NCBI GenBank assembly: GCA_963930055.1
Contig: CAWVKS010000004.1
Span: forward strand, 1 to 64,000
Direction of reading: 5' to 3'
Origin: Pullichristensenella sp963930055
GTDB taxonomy: Bacteria; Bacillota; Clostridia; Christensenellales; Aristaeellaceae
DNA length: 64,000 nt
The position numbers were made by a program, and so were the translations under genes. Under the pieces are notes generated by a model. The model searched no databases. It was given only the letters and a program-made list of their open reading frames with translations, and was not told where the DNA came from. Each line of letters begins with the position of its first letter. Within the stretch, counting starts at the first letter, position 1. This document shows, one piece after another, positions 55,161-64,000 of this stretch.

Positions 55161-56012
55161 ATGTTCAAATACGGCATTTCCTGTTCCCTGGAGCCGCAGA
55201 GCGTGCGGCAACCCGTGATTTTGCGCGGCAACATTGAGGACATCGCGGCGCAGGCGGCTTCCGCCGGCTATGACGGCATCGAACTGTTCATCCGCGACCC
55301 GGCGCAATACGACGCGGAAGCGCTGCTCGCGGCGGCGCGGGCGCACGGCCTGGAATACTGCGCCATCGCCACGGGCATGGAGTACACGCGCAACGGCCTC
55401 TGCCTCATCGACGATGACCCGGCAAAGCGCCGCGCTGCCGTCAGCCGCCTCAAGGAGCACATGGACCTGGGTGCGAAGCTGGGCTGCCCGGTCATTGCCG
55501 GCATCATGCGCGGCAATATCCCGGATTTTGACCGCTATCAACTGTATGAGGACCGCCTCACCGAAGCCCTGCGCGACCTGGACGCCTACGCCGCCGAGGT
55601 GGGCTGCGAGGTGGTGGTGGAGGCCATCCTCCGCTACATCAACAACTACCTCAATACGGTGCCGGAGACGGCGGATTACCTGCGCCGCATCGGCCTGCCC
55701 CATGTGCGCCTGCACATCGACACCCATTCGATGATCCTTGAGGACAGCGACCTGGCCGCCTCCGTGCGCGAGACGGCGGACATGCTTTCCTACGTACATT
55801 TCCCGGATTCCAATCGCGGTTATCCCGGCGCCGGCAACATAGACTTCAAACCCATCATGCGCGCGCTCGTGGATGTTGGCTACGAGGGGTACATCACCCT
55901 CGAATGCACGCCCGAACCTTCGCAATATGAGTGCGCCCGGCGCGGCATCGAATACCTGCGCTCCCTGGAGGCCATCGTTCGCCTGGAAAAAATGAATTAC
56001 AAGGAGAGATAG
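55161..56012 (+). CDS. TIM-barrel sugar phosphate isomerase/epimerase
   Basis: A 283-aa protein of the xylose isomerase-like/AP endonuclease 2 superfamily. The barrel pattern is visible: YDGIELFIRDPAQYDAE, GCPVIAGIMRGNIPDF, CEVVVEAILRYINNYLNT (metal-binding Glu), VRLHIDTHSMILED (metal-binding Asp/His) and GYEGYITLECTPEPSQYE (metal-binding Glu). These residues fit a divalent-metal isomerase or epimerase such as hydroxypyruvate isomerase or tagatose 3-epimerase-like enzymes. It starts 10 bp after the SDR gene with GGAGGGCAGT upstream. A second paralogue of the superfamily is encoded at 59170. The sugar is unknown. Confidence 0.88.
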   Translation: MFKYGISCSLEPQSVRQPVILRGNIEDIAAQAASAGYDGIELFIRDPAQYDAEALLAAARAHGLEYCAIATGMEYTRNGLCLIDDDPAKRRAAVSRLKEHMDLGAKLGCPVIAGIMRGNIPDFDRYQLYEDRLTEALRDLDAYAAEVGCEVVVEAILRYINNYLNTVPETADYLRRIGLPHVRLHIDTHSMILEDSDLAASVRETADMLSYVHFPDSNRGYPGAGNIDFKPIMRALVDVGYEGYITLECTPEPSQYECARRGIEYLRSLEAIVRLEKMNYKER

Positions 56013-56015
56013 GAA

Positions 56016-57041
56016 ATGGAGAACAAATACCTGCAGTGGCTTTCCTCACAGACAAAGTCCGTCTACTGGCACGATTCGGCGATCCGCGCGGAACAGCTGG
56101 AGGGCTTCTCCAATGGCGCCGTCGGCATGACGACCAACCCCTTCCTGGTCAACCAGACGCTGACCAAGGACAAGGCGTTCTGGGCCGAGGCGCTCAAAGC
56201 GGTCCCCAAGGGGCTCAAGGGCGATGAAAAGGTCGAGGCGCTGATCAAGTGCGTCACCACTTTCTACGCCAAGGAAGCCAAGCCCTTCTACGACCTGGAG
56301 AACGGCAAGGGGTTCGTCTGCGCGCAGACCAGCCCGCTGCATACGGGCGATACGCAGTACATGATCGACCAGGCCGCGCGCCTGTCCTCCTGGGCGGAGA
56401 ACCTGGTGGTGAAACTGCCGGCGACCCGCGCGGGCATCGAGGCTTATGAGGAATGCGCCGCCCGCGGTTACAATGTGGCCGCCACGGTGAGCTTCACCGT
56501 GCCCCAGGTGCTGGCGGTGGGCGCCGCCGCCGCGCGCGGCAAGGCCCGCGCCAAGGCCAACGGCGTAAAGCCCGGCCTGACCATCGCCGTGCTCATGGTC
56601 GGCCGCCTGGACGACTACCTGCGCGACGTGGCGCACGATTCTTACCCCAACGTACAGGAAGGCGACATCATCAACGCCGGCACCGCCTGCATCAAGCGCG
56701 CCTACGGCATCTTCAACGAAAACGGCTGGGACACCTTCCTCATGCCCGCGGGCTGCCGCGGCGCCAACCACATCGTCGATCTTGCCGGCGCGAAGATGCT
56801 GATGTCCATCGCCCCGAAGATCGCCAAGCTGCTCGTGGACGTGGACACCTTCGAGGAGCGCATTGACGAGCCCGTGGCCAAGGACGTCATCGACCGGCTG
56901 ATGACCATGCCGGAGTTCCGCAAGGCCTATGAGCCGGACGGCATGAAGCCGGAAGAGTTCATCACCTTTGGCTCCACCAACCGCACCACCGACCAGTTCA
57001 TCAACGACGGTTGGAATCCCCTCGCGGCTTACGAATATTAA
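56016..57041 (+). CDS. Transaldolase family protein, paralogue 1
   Basis: A 341-aa transaldolase-like class I aldolase. The Schiff-base lysine is Lys133 in ENLVVKLPATRAG, and the N-terminal FSNGAVGMTTNPFLVNQ segment matches the conserved G-x-TTNP motif. AATVSFTVPQVLAVGAAAARGK is the strand 6/7 region. It lies 3 bp after the isomerase gene (AAGGAGAGATAGG upstream) and 11 bp before its own paralogue. Class: decameric or dimeric fructose-6-phosphate aldolase/transaldolase-like, longer than FSA (about 220 aa). The pairing of two such genes implies either a hetero-oligomer or two aldol steps on related sugars. Confidence 0.88.
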   Translation: MENKYLQWLSSQTKSVYWHDSAIRAEQLEGFSNGAVGMTTNPFLVNQTLTKDKAFWAEALKAVPKGLKGDEKVEALIKCVTTFYAKEAKPFYDLENGKGFVCAQTSPLHTGDTQYMIDQAARLSSWAENLVVKLPATRAGIEAYEECAARGYNVAATVSFTVPQVLAVGAAAARGKARAKANGVKPGLTIAVLMVGRLDDYLRDVAHDSYPNVQEGDIINAGTACIKRAYGIFNENGWDTFLMPAGCRGANHIVDLAGAKMLMSIAPKIAKLLVDVDTFEERIDEPVAKDVIDRLMTMPEFRKAYEPDGMKPEEFITFGSTNRTTDQFINDGWNPLAAYEY

Positions 57042-57052
57042 GGAGAGGAAAC

Positions 57053-58099
57053 ATGACCTATCTTGAATGGCTGAATACCACGCCCACGTCCTGGTGGCAC
57101 GATTCGGGCAACCCGGACGAGATCGAGCTGGCCATCGCGCGCGGCGCGACGGGCGTGACCACCAACCCTGTGCTGACCTTCCGCTCCTTCCAGTCGCAGC
57201 CGGACTTCTGGAACCCCAAGGTGCTCGCCCTGGGCGACGACATGGAGCCGGAGGACCGCGCCGAGGCGCTTTTGAAGCTGGTGGCGACCTACGCGGCGGA
57301 CAAGGTGCGCCATATCTACGACGAGACAGGCGGCGCCAACGGCTACGCGCTGGGGCAGCTGAACCCCACCCGCGCCGGCGACGCGGAAGGCATGCTGGCG
57401 CAGGCGCGCCGCGTGCACTCCTGGGCGCCCAACATCGCGGTGAAGTTGCCGGCCACGAAGAGCGGCGTTGAGGTGATCGAACACCTGGCCGAGGAAGGCA
57501 TCCCCATCTGTGCGACGATCAATGTTTCCGTCGCCCAGGCCATCGCCGTGGCCGAGGCCTATGAGCGCGGCAAGAAGCGCGCCATCCAGAACGGCGTCAA
57601 GCCGCCGCTGTGCATCGTCGTGCAACAGGTGGGCCGCCTGGACGACTACCTGCGCGACGTGGCGCAGGACATGAAGCTGGGGCTGGGCGAGGAGGTCATC
57701 ACCATGGCCGGTCTGGCCGTGGCCAAGCGCACCTACGGCATCTTCGAGGAAAAGAAGTACGATGCCGTCATCATGCCGGCGGGGCTGCGCGGCGTGTACC
57801 ACGTGACGCAGATGGCGGGCGGCCGCCTGCTTTACACCATCAATACCCGCGTGCAGGACATGATCCTCGAAGCCGACCCGGAACAGGTGTACCACATCGA
57901 CGAGCCGGTGGACGCGAAGATACTCGCCCAGCTCAAGCGCATCCCTGAATTCATCCGCGCCTATGAGCCGGACGGCATGAAGCCGGAAGAGTTCATCACC
58001 TATGGCGTCACGCAGAAGCTGCTCAGCCAGTTCAACGAGACCGGCTGGGCGCCCCTGGAGACGTACCTGTCCAAGCATGTATCGACCCGCTGGATCTGA
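57053..58099 (+). CDS. Transaldolase family protein, paralogue 2
   Basis: A 348-aa protein that aligns with the previous one (STPTSWWHDSG against KSVYWHDSA; GATGVTTNPVL against GAVGMTTNPFL; NIAVKLPATKSG against NLVVKLPATRAG; IVVQQVGRLDDYLRDVAQD against VLMVGRLDDYLRDVAHD; EPDGMKPEEFITYG against EPDGMKPEEFITFG). The Schiff-base lysine is Lys131. The two differ most at the N-terminus and C-terminus. ATG at 57053 with AAGGAGAGG upstream. Retention of both active-site lysines means both copies may be catalytic. Confidence 0.88.
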   Translation: MTYLEWLNTTPTSWWHDSGNPDEIELAIARGATGVTTNPVLTFRSFQSQPDFWNPKVLALGDDMEPEDRAEALLKLVATYAADKVRHIYDETGGANGYALGQLNPTRAGDAEGMLAQARRVHSWAPNIAVKLPATKSGVEVIEHLAEEGIPICATINVSVAQAIAVAEAYERGKKRAIQNGVKPPLCIVVQQVGRLDDYLRDVAQDMKLGLGEEVITMAGLAVAKRTYGIFEEKKYDAVIMPAGLRGVYHVTQMAGGRLLYTINTRVQDMILEADPEQVYHIDEPVDAKILAQLKRIPEFIRAYEPDGMKPEEFITYGVTQKLLSQFNETGWAPLETYLSKHVSTRWI

Positions 58100-58112
58100 T
58101 GGGGGTGGAAAC

Positions 58113-59159
58113 ATGAAAGCATTGAGATTCCTGAAACCCGAAACGCTGGAAGTGCGCGAAGTGCCCACGCCCGTGCCGCAGGCCGGCGAGGTACTGCTGC
58201 GCGTGCGCGGCTGCGGCATCTGCGGCAGCGACGTGCACGGCTGGCTGGGCAAGACCGGCCGCCGCCTCTGGCCGATGACCATGGGACATGAGTTTTCTGC
58301 AGAAGTTGTGCAAAACGGCCCGGGCGCGGACAAGTTCCAGCCGGGCGACGGCGTCATCGTCCAGCCCATCCACTTCTGCGGCGAATGCGCCAACTGCCAA
58401 AAGGGCCTGACGAACATGTGCCTGAACAAGCGCTTCTTTGGCGTCCTGGACGTGGATGGCGCCATGGCCGAATACGTGGCGGTGCCGGAAAAACTGCTCT
58501 ATCCGCTGCCGGAAGCGCTCAAAAGGGCAGGGGAGCACGGCTACCACATCGGCGCCATGGCCGAGCCCTATGCCGTGGCCTACGGCGCGGTGAAGAAGGC
58601 CGGCGACCTGGCGGGCAAGGACGTGCTCATCATCGGCGCGGGCATGATCGGCCTGTGCATCCTCCAGCTGGTGAAGCTGAAAGGCCCCGGGCGCGTCATC
58701 GTATCCGACCTGAGCGACGTGCGCCTGGAACGGGCGCTGCGCCTGGGCGCGGACCACGTGGTCAACAGCCGCCACGAGGACGTCTACGAATCCATCGCCA
58801 GGTATACCGGCGGATCCATGATCGATACGTCCATCGAGGCCGTGGGCGTGGAGCCGACCGCCAACCAGTCCATCAAGGCGCTCAAGGTGGCGGGCACCGC
58901 CGTATGGGTGGGCATGTCCCAACGGGAGATGACCATCAACATGCAGGATGTGGTCTGCAGCGCCCGCAGCGTGCTGGGCACGTTCAACTATACGCACAAG
59001 GAGTTTGGCGAGGTCGTGGACATCCTCGGCTCCGGCAAGCTCGAAACGGACGAGCTGCTCAGCGAAGTCGTCTCCCTGGAGGGGGCGGCGGACGCCTTCC
59101 GCAGGCTCCATGAGCAGCCGGACAGCCTCTTGAAGATCGTCATCGACCCGACCCGATAG
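58113..59159 (+). CDS. Zinc-dependent MDR sugar/polyol dehydrogenase
   Basis: A 348-aa medium-chain dehydrogenase. Catalytic zinc ligands are Cys37 in GCGICGSD and His59-Glu60 in MTMGHE; structural zinc is held by CGECANCQKGLTNMC. The nucleotide fold shows VLIIGAGMIGLCILQL and an acidic strand 2 end (VSDLSD), favouring NAD. It resembles threonine/sorbitol/galactitol-type dehydrogenases. ATG at 58113 with GGGGGTGG upstream, 13 bp after the transaldolase gene. It probably oxidises a hydroxyl of the imported compound; together with the SDR it gives two oxidation steps. Confidence 0.9.
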   Translation: MKALRFLKPETLEVREVPTPVPQAGEVLLRVRGCGICGSDVHGWLGKTGRRLWPMTMGHEFSAEVVQNGPGADKFQPGDGVIVQPIHFCGECANCQKGLTNMCLNKRFFGVLDVDGAMAEYVAVPEKLLYPLPEALKRAGEHGYHIGAMAEPYAVAYGAVKKAGDLAGKDVLIIGAGMIGLCILQLVKLKGPGRVIVSDLSDVRLERALRLGADHVVNSRHEDVYESIARYTGGSMIDTSIEAVGVEPTANQSIKALKVAGTAVWVGMSQREMTINMQDVVCSARSVLGTFNYTHKEFGEVVDILGSGKLETDELLSEVVSLEGAADAFRRLHEQPDSLLKIVIDPTR

Positions 59160-59169
59160 GAGATGCGGC

Positions 59170-59976
59170 ATGAAGATCGGCTATTGCATGAACATGGTGG
59201 CCACGCTGCCCGACGGCACCGGGGCGGAGCACCTGGAAACGCTCAGGGAACTGGGCTATGACTATGTGGAACTGCCCTGTGCGGAGATGATGCGCCTGGA
59301 CGACGCGGCCTTTGACGGACTGCTGGCCCGCCTGAAAGCGCTTGGCCTTCCCTGCGAGGCCAGCAACAACTTCTTCCCGCCTACCATGCGCCTGACCGGC
59401 CCGGCGGTGGACGACGCGGCGGTGGACGCCTACGTGGAGCGCGCCCTTGGCCGCCTTGAGCGGCTGGGGGTCAAGCGGCTCGTGTTCGGCTCCGGCGGCG
59501 CCAAGAACGTGCCCGAGGGCTTCCCCATGGAAGAGGGCTACCGCCAGGTCGTTAGCCTGCTCAGGCGCGTCGCCCCCAAGGCGGAGGCGCACGGCATCGT
59601 CATCGCCATCGAGCCCTTGCGCCTGGCCGAATGCAATCTCATCAACAGCTTTGAGGACGGCGTCTGCCTCGCCCGGGACGTGGGGCATGAAAGCGTGCGG
59701 GTGCTGGTGGATTACTATCACCTGCGCGAGATGGACGAGCCGGAATGGCACCTGGCGGCCTGGGGCGGGGAATTCTTGCGGCATGTACACTTTGCCCAGC
59801 AGGAGGGGCGCGTCTGCCCCGCCCTGTCCCGGCCCGACGCGCACTACGCGCCGTTCTTCGCGGCGCTGCGCAAGGCTGGATACGATGCGCGCATCAGTTG
59901 CGAGGCCTATTCCCATCAGGGACTCAGGCAGGACATGGCCTGCGCGATCGAGTTTTTGCGCGCGATGACCAAATGA
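59170..59976 (+). CDS. TIM-barrel isomerase/epimerase, second copy
   Basis: A 268-aa xylose isomerase-like TIM-barrel protein. Blocks: YDYVELPCAEMMRLDDAAF, LGLPCEASNNFFPPTMRLTG, RLVFGSGGAKNVPEGF, GIVIAIEPLRLAECNLINS (metal-binding Glu), VRVLVDYYHLREMDEPEWH (metal-binding Asp and His), HVHFAQQEGRVCP and YDARISCEAYSHQG (Glu). It lies 10 bp after the MDR gene with AGGAGATG upstream. It is only distantly related to the first isomerase of the operon, so the two probably serve different steps. Confidence 0.88.
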   Translation: MKIGYCMNMVATLPDGTGAEHLETLRELGYDYVELPCAEMMRLDDAAFDGLLARLKALGLPCEASNNFFPPTMRLTGPAVDDAAVDAYVERALGRLERLGVKRLVFGSGGAKNVPEGFPMEEGYRQVVSLLRRVAPKAEAHGIVIAIEPLRLAECNLINSFEDGVCLARDVGHESVRVLVDYYHLREMDEPEWHLAAWGGEFLRHVHFAQQEGRVCPALSRPDAHYAPFFAALRKAGYDARISCEAYSHQGLRQDMACAIEFLRAMTK

Positions 59977-60070
59977 CCGATACGTCCCCCCCGACCGGCA
60001 CCCGACATACGCACACGACTGCCCAGGAACGATGGTTCGAAAGACCATGAGATAAAAGGAGGACGAAACA

Positions 60071-61237
60071 ATGAAGAAACTGTTGGCATTGGTTGTGACG
60101 CTTGCGTTGCTGCTCACGTCCGCGATCGCTGTCGCCGAGGGCTACACCATCGGCCACTACGGCGGGTTTACCGGCGCTGTCGCCACGGCGGGCTCCGACG
60201 GACGCGACGCCATCCTCTTGGCCGTCAAGCTCTGGAACGAAAAGGGCGGCGTGCTCGGCGGCGAGATCACCGTTGAGCTGTACGACGACGGCTCCACCAC
60301 CGAGGGCGCGGTCAAGGGCGTCAGCTACCTGCTCGACCAGGTGGGCGTGGACGGCCTGATCGGCTCCCAGCTCTCCGGCAACATCCAGGCCACCGGCGAC
60401 CTCGTCGAAGCCTACCAGATCCCTGAAGTGGCCACCGGCATGAACCCGGCCTGGCTGGAGCAGGGCTGGACGTACCTGTTCCGCTCCCTGCCGAACTCCT
60501 CCGGCGGCGCGGCCCCGCTGGTTGACGCCATGATCGAGCTCAAGAGCGACAAGATCGCCTCCCTGGTCTATCAGGACGACGGAAACATCTCCGCCTACGA
60601 CCAGGTCAAGGCTGAGATCGAGGGCCGCGAGGGCATCGAGATCATCAACGAGCAGCAGGCCATGGTCGGCGAGACCGACTGGACCGGCGCGCTGTCCGCC
60701 ATCGTCGAATCCGCGCCCAACGGCGTCATCGTCTTTGCCCAGGCTGAGCAGGGCTCCCTGATGGTGCGCCAGCTGCGCAACCTCGGCTACACCGGCTACA
60801 TCTACGGCTGCGAGACCTTCGCTTCCACGGACATGCGCAACGTCGCCGGCGAGGCGGCTGACGGCATCGTGTTCTTTGCGCCGCACTGCGTGCCGGATTC
60901 CCCCGAAGAGGGCAACACCGAGGCCGAGATCGAGTTCCTCACCGAGTGGATGGAGGAATACGGCCGGATGCCCATCTCCGACGTCGCCTACCGCGCCTTT
61001 GACGCCACCAACATACTGCTGACCGCCGTGGAGCAGGCCGGCACCGCCGATGGCCCCACCGTGCGCGACACCATCGCCAATATGCAGATCGACATACTCG
61101 CCGGCCACGCCGACTTCTCCGCCTACGACAACGGCGAGTGCATGTCCGGCCAGCAGATCTTCGTGACCCACGAGGGCAAGAACATCACCTGGGATCGCTT
61201 CATCGAGCTCGGCGGCAATTCTGAGACCTACAAGTAA
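60071..61237 (+). CDS. LivK-type periplasmic binding protein
   Basis: A 388-aa receptor of the branched-chain amino acid/amide type (Peripla_BP_6). Signal peptide 1-22 (LLALVVTLALLLTSAIAVA), then YTIGHYGGFTGAVATAGSDGRDAILLAVKLWNEKGGVLGG, VDGLIGSQLSGNIQATGDLVEAYQIP, NGVIVFAQAEQGSLMVRQLRNLGY and PISDVAYRAFDATNILLTAV. ATG at 60071 with AAAAGGAGGAC upstream. A hairpin follows, then the permease genes. Although the family is known for amino acids and ureas, the location behind a set of sugar enzymes suggests another ligand. No lipobox is seen. Confidence 0.88.
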   Translation: MKKLLALVVTLALLLTSAIAVAEGYTIGHYGGFTGAVATAGSDGRDAILLAVKLWNEKGGVLGGEITVELYDDGSTTEGAVKGVSYLLDQVGVDGLIGSQLSGNIQATGDLVEAYQIPEVATGMNPAWLEQGWTYLFRSLPNSSGGAAPLVDAMIELKSDKIASLVYQDDGNISAYDQVKAEIEGREGIEIINEQQAMVGETDWTGALSAIVESAPNGVIVFAQAEQGSLMVRQLRNLGYTGYIYGCETFASTDMRNVAGEAADGIVFFAPHCVPDSPEEGNTEAEIEFLTEWMEEYGRMPISDVAYRAFDATNILLTAVEQAGTADGPTVRDTIANMQIDILAGHADFSAYDNGECMSGQQIFVTHEGKNITWDRFIELGGNSETYK

Positions 61238-61250
61238 TCCCTCCATCCAG

Positions 61251-61281
61251 GCGTTGCCGGCGCACATGCCGCCGGCAACGC
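61251..61281 (+). promoter_or_regulatory. Intercistronic hairpin after the LivK-type gene
   Basis: GCGTTGCCGGC (61251-61261) pairs exactly with GCCGGCAACGC (61271-61281). A second weaker stem (GCCCGC/GCGGGC) follows near 61298. There is no T-run. It likely stabilises the receptor message and reduces downstream expression. The 158-bp gap to the permease gene shows no other feature. Confidence 0.7.
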
Positions 61282-61395
61282 TCCCCCTGGGAACGCCCGC
61301 CTGCGGGCGCCATTGCGCATGAGGGCATTTGGGTCACCGCGGGATCCCACCGCCCGCCGCGATGCTTTCAGATCAATCATGAAAGGGTGGATTCC

Positions 61396-62277
61396 ATGCA
61401 ACAGTTTATCTCCGTACTGGTTGGCGGACTGGTACTTGGATGCACCTATGGCATGCTGGCCATGGGGTACAGCCTGATCTATCAGGCCTCTGGTTACATG
61501 AATTTTACGCAGGCCAACTTGCTGATGTTGGGCGCGTTTATCGCTTGGCAGATGTACGCCGTTTGGGCGCTCCCCTTCGTGGTGAGCCTCCTGGGTGCGT
61601 TGGTGGTCATGTTCTTTGTGGGCTGGATGATGGAGCGCTTCGTCATCCGGCGGCTGGTGAAGAAACACGCCATGAACGTATATGTCGTGTTGGCCACGAT
61701 CGCCCTGAGCGTCATCGTGGAAAACGCGGCGATGCTCATCTGGGGCCCGAACATGAAGTACTTCCCGCCGTTGTTCAAAGATGACAGCCCGGTGCGCATC
61801 GGGTCGGCGTCCGCCTCGAAGGAACAGCTGACGTGCATCATCGTGGCCTTTGCGGCCATGGTCATCCTCCACCTGTTCCTCAACCGCACGAAGTTCGGCA
61901 CATCCATGCGTGCCTCCGCACAGAACAAGATGGCAGCCAGCTGCATGGGCATCAACGTCAACCGCACCATTGGCGTCACCTACGGCATCGCCGCGGCGCT
62001 TGCCTGCCTGGGCGGCGTGCTGGTCGCCCCGACGATGTATGTGCAGTATTCGCTGGGCAACACGCTCTCGGCCAAGAGCTTCGCCGGCGCGGTCATCGGC
62101 GGCTACGGCAACATCTACGGCGCGATCATCGGCTCGCTGCTGATCGGCTTCCTGGAAACGTTCGTCAGCGCCTATGTCTCCTCCGCCTACAAGGAGTTCA
62201 TCGTCTACGGCATGCTCATACTGTTCATGATCTTCAAGCCGACCGGCATCACCAATGCCAAGGTCTACAGCATTTAA
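61396..62277 (+). CDS. LivH-type ABC transporter permease
   Basis: A 293-aa membrane protein with about eight membrane segments of the BPD_transp_2 LivH group. Recognisable: VGGLVLGCTYGMLAMGYSLIYQASG, MNFTQANLLMLGAF, the cytoplasmic TKFGTSMRASAQNKMAASCMGINVNRTI loop (coupling segment), and YGNIYGAIIGSLLIGFLETF. The ATG at 61396 has AAAGGGTGG upstream; the GTG at 61387 lies within it. It forms a heterodimeric pore with the LivM-type protein encoded 12 bp downstream. Confidence 0.92.
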   Translation: MQQFISVLVGGLVLGCTYGMLAMGYSLIYQASGYMNFTQANLLMLGAFIAWQMYAVWALPFVVSLLGALVVMFFVGWMMERFVIRRLVKKHAMNVYVVLATIALSVIVENAAMLIWGPNMKYFPPLFKDDSPVRIGSASASKEQLTCIIVAFAAMVILHLFLNRTKFGTSMRASAQNKMAASCMGINVNRTIGVTYGIAAALACLGGVLVAPTMYVQYSLGNTLSAKSFAGAVIGGYGNIYGAIIGSLLIGFLETFVSAYVSSAYKEFIVYGMLILFMIFKPTGITNAKVYSI

Positions 62278-62289
62278 GGGGGTGGCGCT

Positions 62290-63316
62290 GTGAAAACGAT
62301 CCTGAAAAAGCGCGGCTCGCGCACGGTCATCGCAGTGGCCGCGTTCGCCCTGGTGGTGCTGTTCGCGGTGCTGATGGAAAACAACATCATCTTCCAACAG
62401 AACCGTTACATCTACGTGCTGATGTGCTACATCGGCATCTACTCCATCGTCAACAGCGGCATAGACGTGCTGTTTGGCTATACGGGGCAGATTTCCTTCG
62501 GCCACGCGGGCTTCTTCTGCATCGGCGCGTATGGCTCGGTGCTGCTCAGCCACCAGCAGTGGGGCATCGCCAAGCTGGGGCTCACGCCCTTGCCGCCGGC
62601 CATCTCCATCGTCGTCATGGCCTTCGTGGCCGCCCTGGTGGGCGCGCTGCTGGCCATGCCGGCCTCGAAGCTGGTGTTCCACTTCCTCAGCCTGCTGACC
62701 ATCGCGTTCAACCAGATCATGTACTTGGTAGTGGCGAACTTCCCGGAACTGACCAACGGCTTTGTGGGCATCACACGCGTGCCGGCGGTGAAGATCGGGC
62801 CTTTGGACTTCACGGCCATCCGCTCGAAGTACAGCTACCTGTTCCTGGTGCTGTTTGTGCTGGCGCTGATGCTGATCCTCAAGCAGAACATCGTGCATTC
62901 CAAGCTTGGCCGTTCGATGATCGCCATCCGCGAGAACCAGACCGCCGCCAATGGCTGCGGCGTGAACATCAAGCGGGTCAAGACCATCTCCTTCGCCATC
63001 TCGGCGTTCTACGTCGGCCTGGCGGGCGGCCTGCTGGCGCACATGATGGGCTTCATCAGCCCGGATACCTTCGTGCAGAACACGTCGGTCATCTTCATCA
63101 CCATGCTGCTCTTCGGCGGCAGCGGCAACCTCATCGGCCCCATTCTCGGCTCGTTGGTCATCACCATCGTGCAGGAGAGCTTCCAGTCCCTGCAGGACTA
63201 TCGCATGCTGATCTACGGCGTGTTCCTGCTCATCGTCATACTCTATCAGCCCAAGGGCGTGGTCGGCCTCGGCCAGACGTTCTCCGGCCTGATGTCCAAG
63301 AGGGGAGGCGCTGCGA

Positions 63317-63330
<14 letters not shown>
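62290..63330 (+). CDS. LivM-type ABC transporter permease
   Basis: A 346-aa permease with roughly ten membrane segments. YIYVLMCYIGIYSIVNSGIDVLFGYTGQISFGHAGFF is the signature N-terminal segment of LivM proteins; the cytoplasmic loop is SKLGRSMIAIRENQTAANGCGVNIKRVK, and LLFGGSGNLIGPILGSLVI is the conserved C-terminal part. Start is GTG at 62290 with AAGGGGGTGG upstream. It overlaps the ATPase gene by 14 bp. Intact family features; substrate not deducible. Confidence 0.92.

Positions 63331-64000
<670 letters not shown>

Overview
The window reads as chromosomal DNA of a high-GC, low-cultivation Clostridia-type Firmicute (gut type, possibly Christensenellales-like). The reasons are strong AGGAGG ribosome binding sites, frequent GTG/TTG starts, Firmicute phage families (DUF2815, DUF2800, YolD-like, RinA/sigma-like), YesM/AraC-type two-component systems beside sugar ABC transporters, and serine recombinases. 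The taxon is inference; no rRNA or tRNA gene was found.

Region 1 (1-13.6 kb) is a prophage or phage-derived island without structural genes. A leftward replication and repair module (VRR-NUC nuclease, PriCT-2/RepA-like primase-helicase, family A DNA polymerase, DUF2815, DUF2800, small proteins, sigma-like activator) and an ImmA/IrrE-HTH fusion protease face a rightward CI/LexA-like repressor and a Y-family polymerase/YolD pair. One palindromic operator carries the -35 boxes of both divergent promoters. An IS256-type element (13.57-15.07 kb) closes this region.

Region 2 (15.1-26.4 kb) is a recombinase-centred accessory island. A compact seven-gene leftward operon (24.66 to 16.83 kb) starts with a large serine recombinase. 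Its C-terminal extension recurs as free-standing proteins in three downstream genes, and the operon also encodes a degenerate Fic protein fused to four winged-helix units. A second, catalytically intact Fic protein lies downstream, and a small XRE gene and a Phd-like/RelB-like/GrpB operon lie upstream. From 26.6 to 28.6 kb there is debris: a glycoside hydrolase tail facing a surface-protein remnant.

Region 3 (28.6-37 kb) pairs a three-gene sensory operon (histidine kinase, solute-binding protein, AraC-type response regulator) with a divergent ChvE/GguA/GguB-type monosaccharide ABC transporter. It is followed by repeats and an IS1182-like element (37.8-39.4 kb) that sits between 44-bp palindromic direct repeats.

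Region 4 (39.6-53.1 kb) is a coherent N,N'-diacetylchitobiose pathway: ABC importer, two-component system, GH94 chitobiose phosphorylase, phosphohexomutase, ROK kinase, NagA and NagB. Together these could turn imported (GlcNAc)2 into fructose-6-phosphate with one phosphate captured by phosphorolysis. The cluster is bracketed by direct copies of a 75-79 bp palindromic repeat.

Region 5 (54.3-64 kb) is a rightward operon behind a near-consensus promoter: SDR dehydrogenase, two TIM-barrel isomerase/epimerases, two tandem transaldolase-family proteins, a zinc MDR dehydrogenase, and a LivK/H/M/G-type transporter that runs off the window end. The association suggests uptake and catabolism of a sugar, polyol or sugar acid through an amino-acid-type importer; the substrate is unknown.
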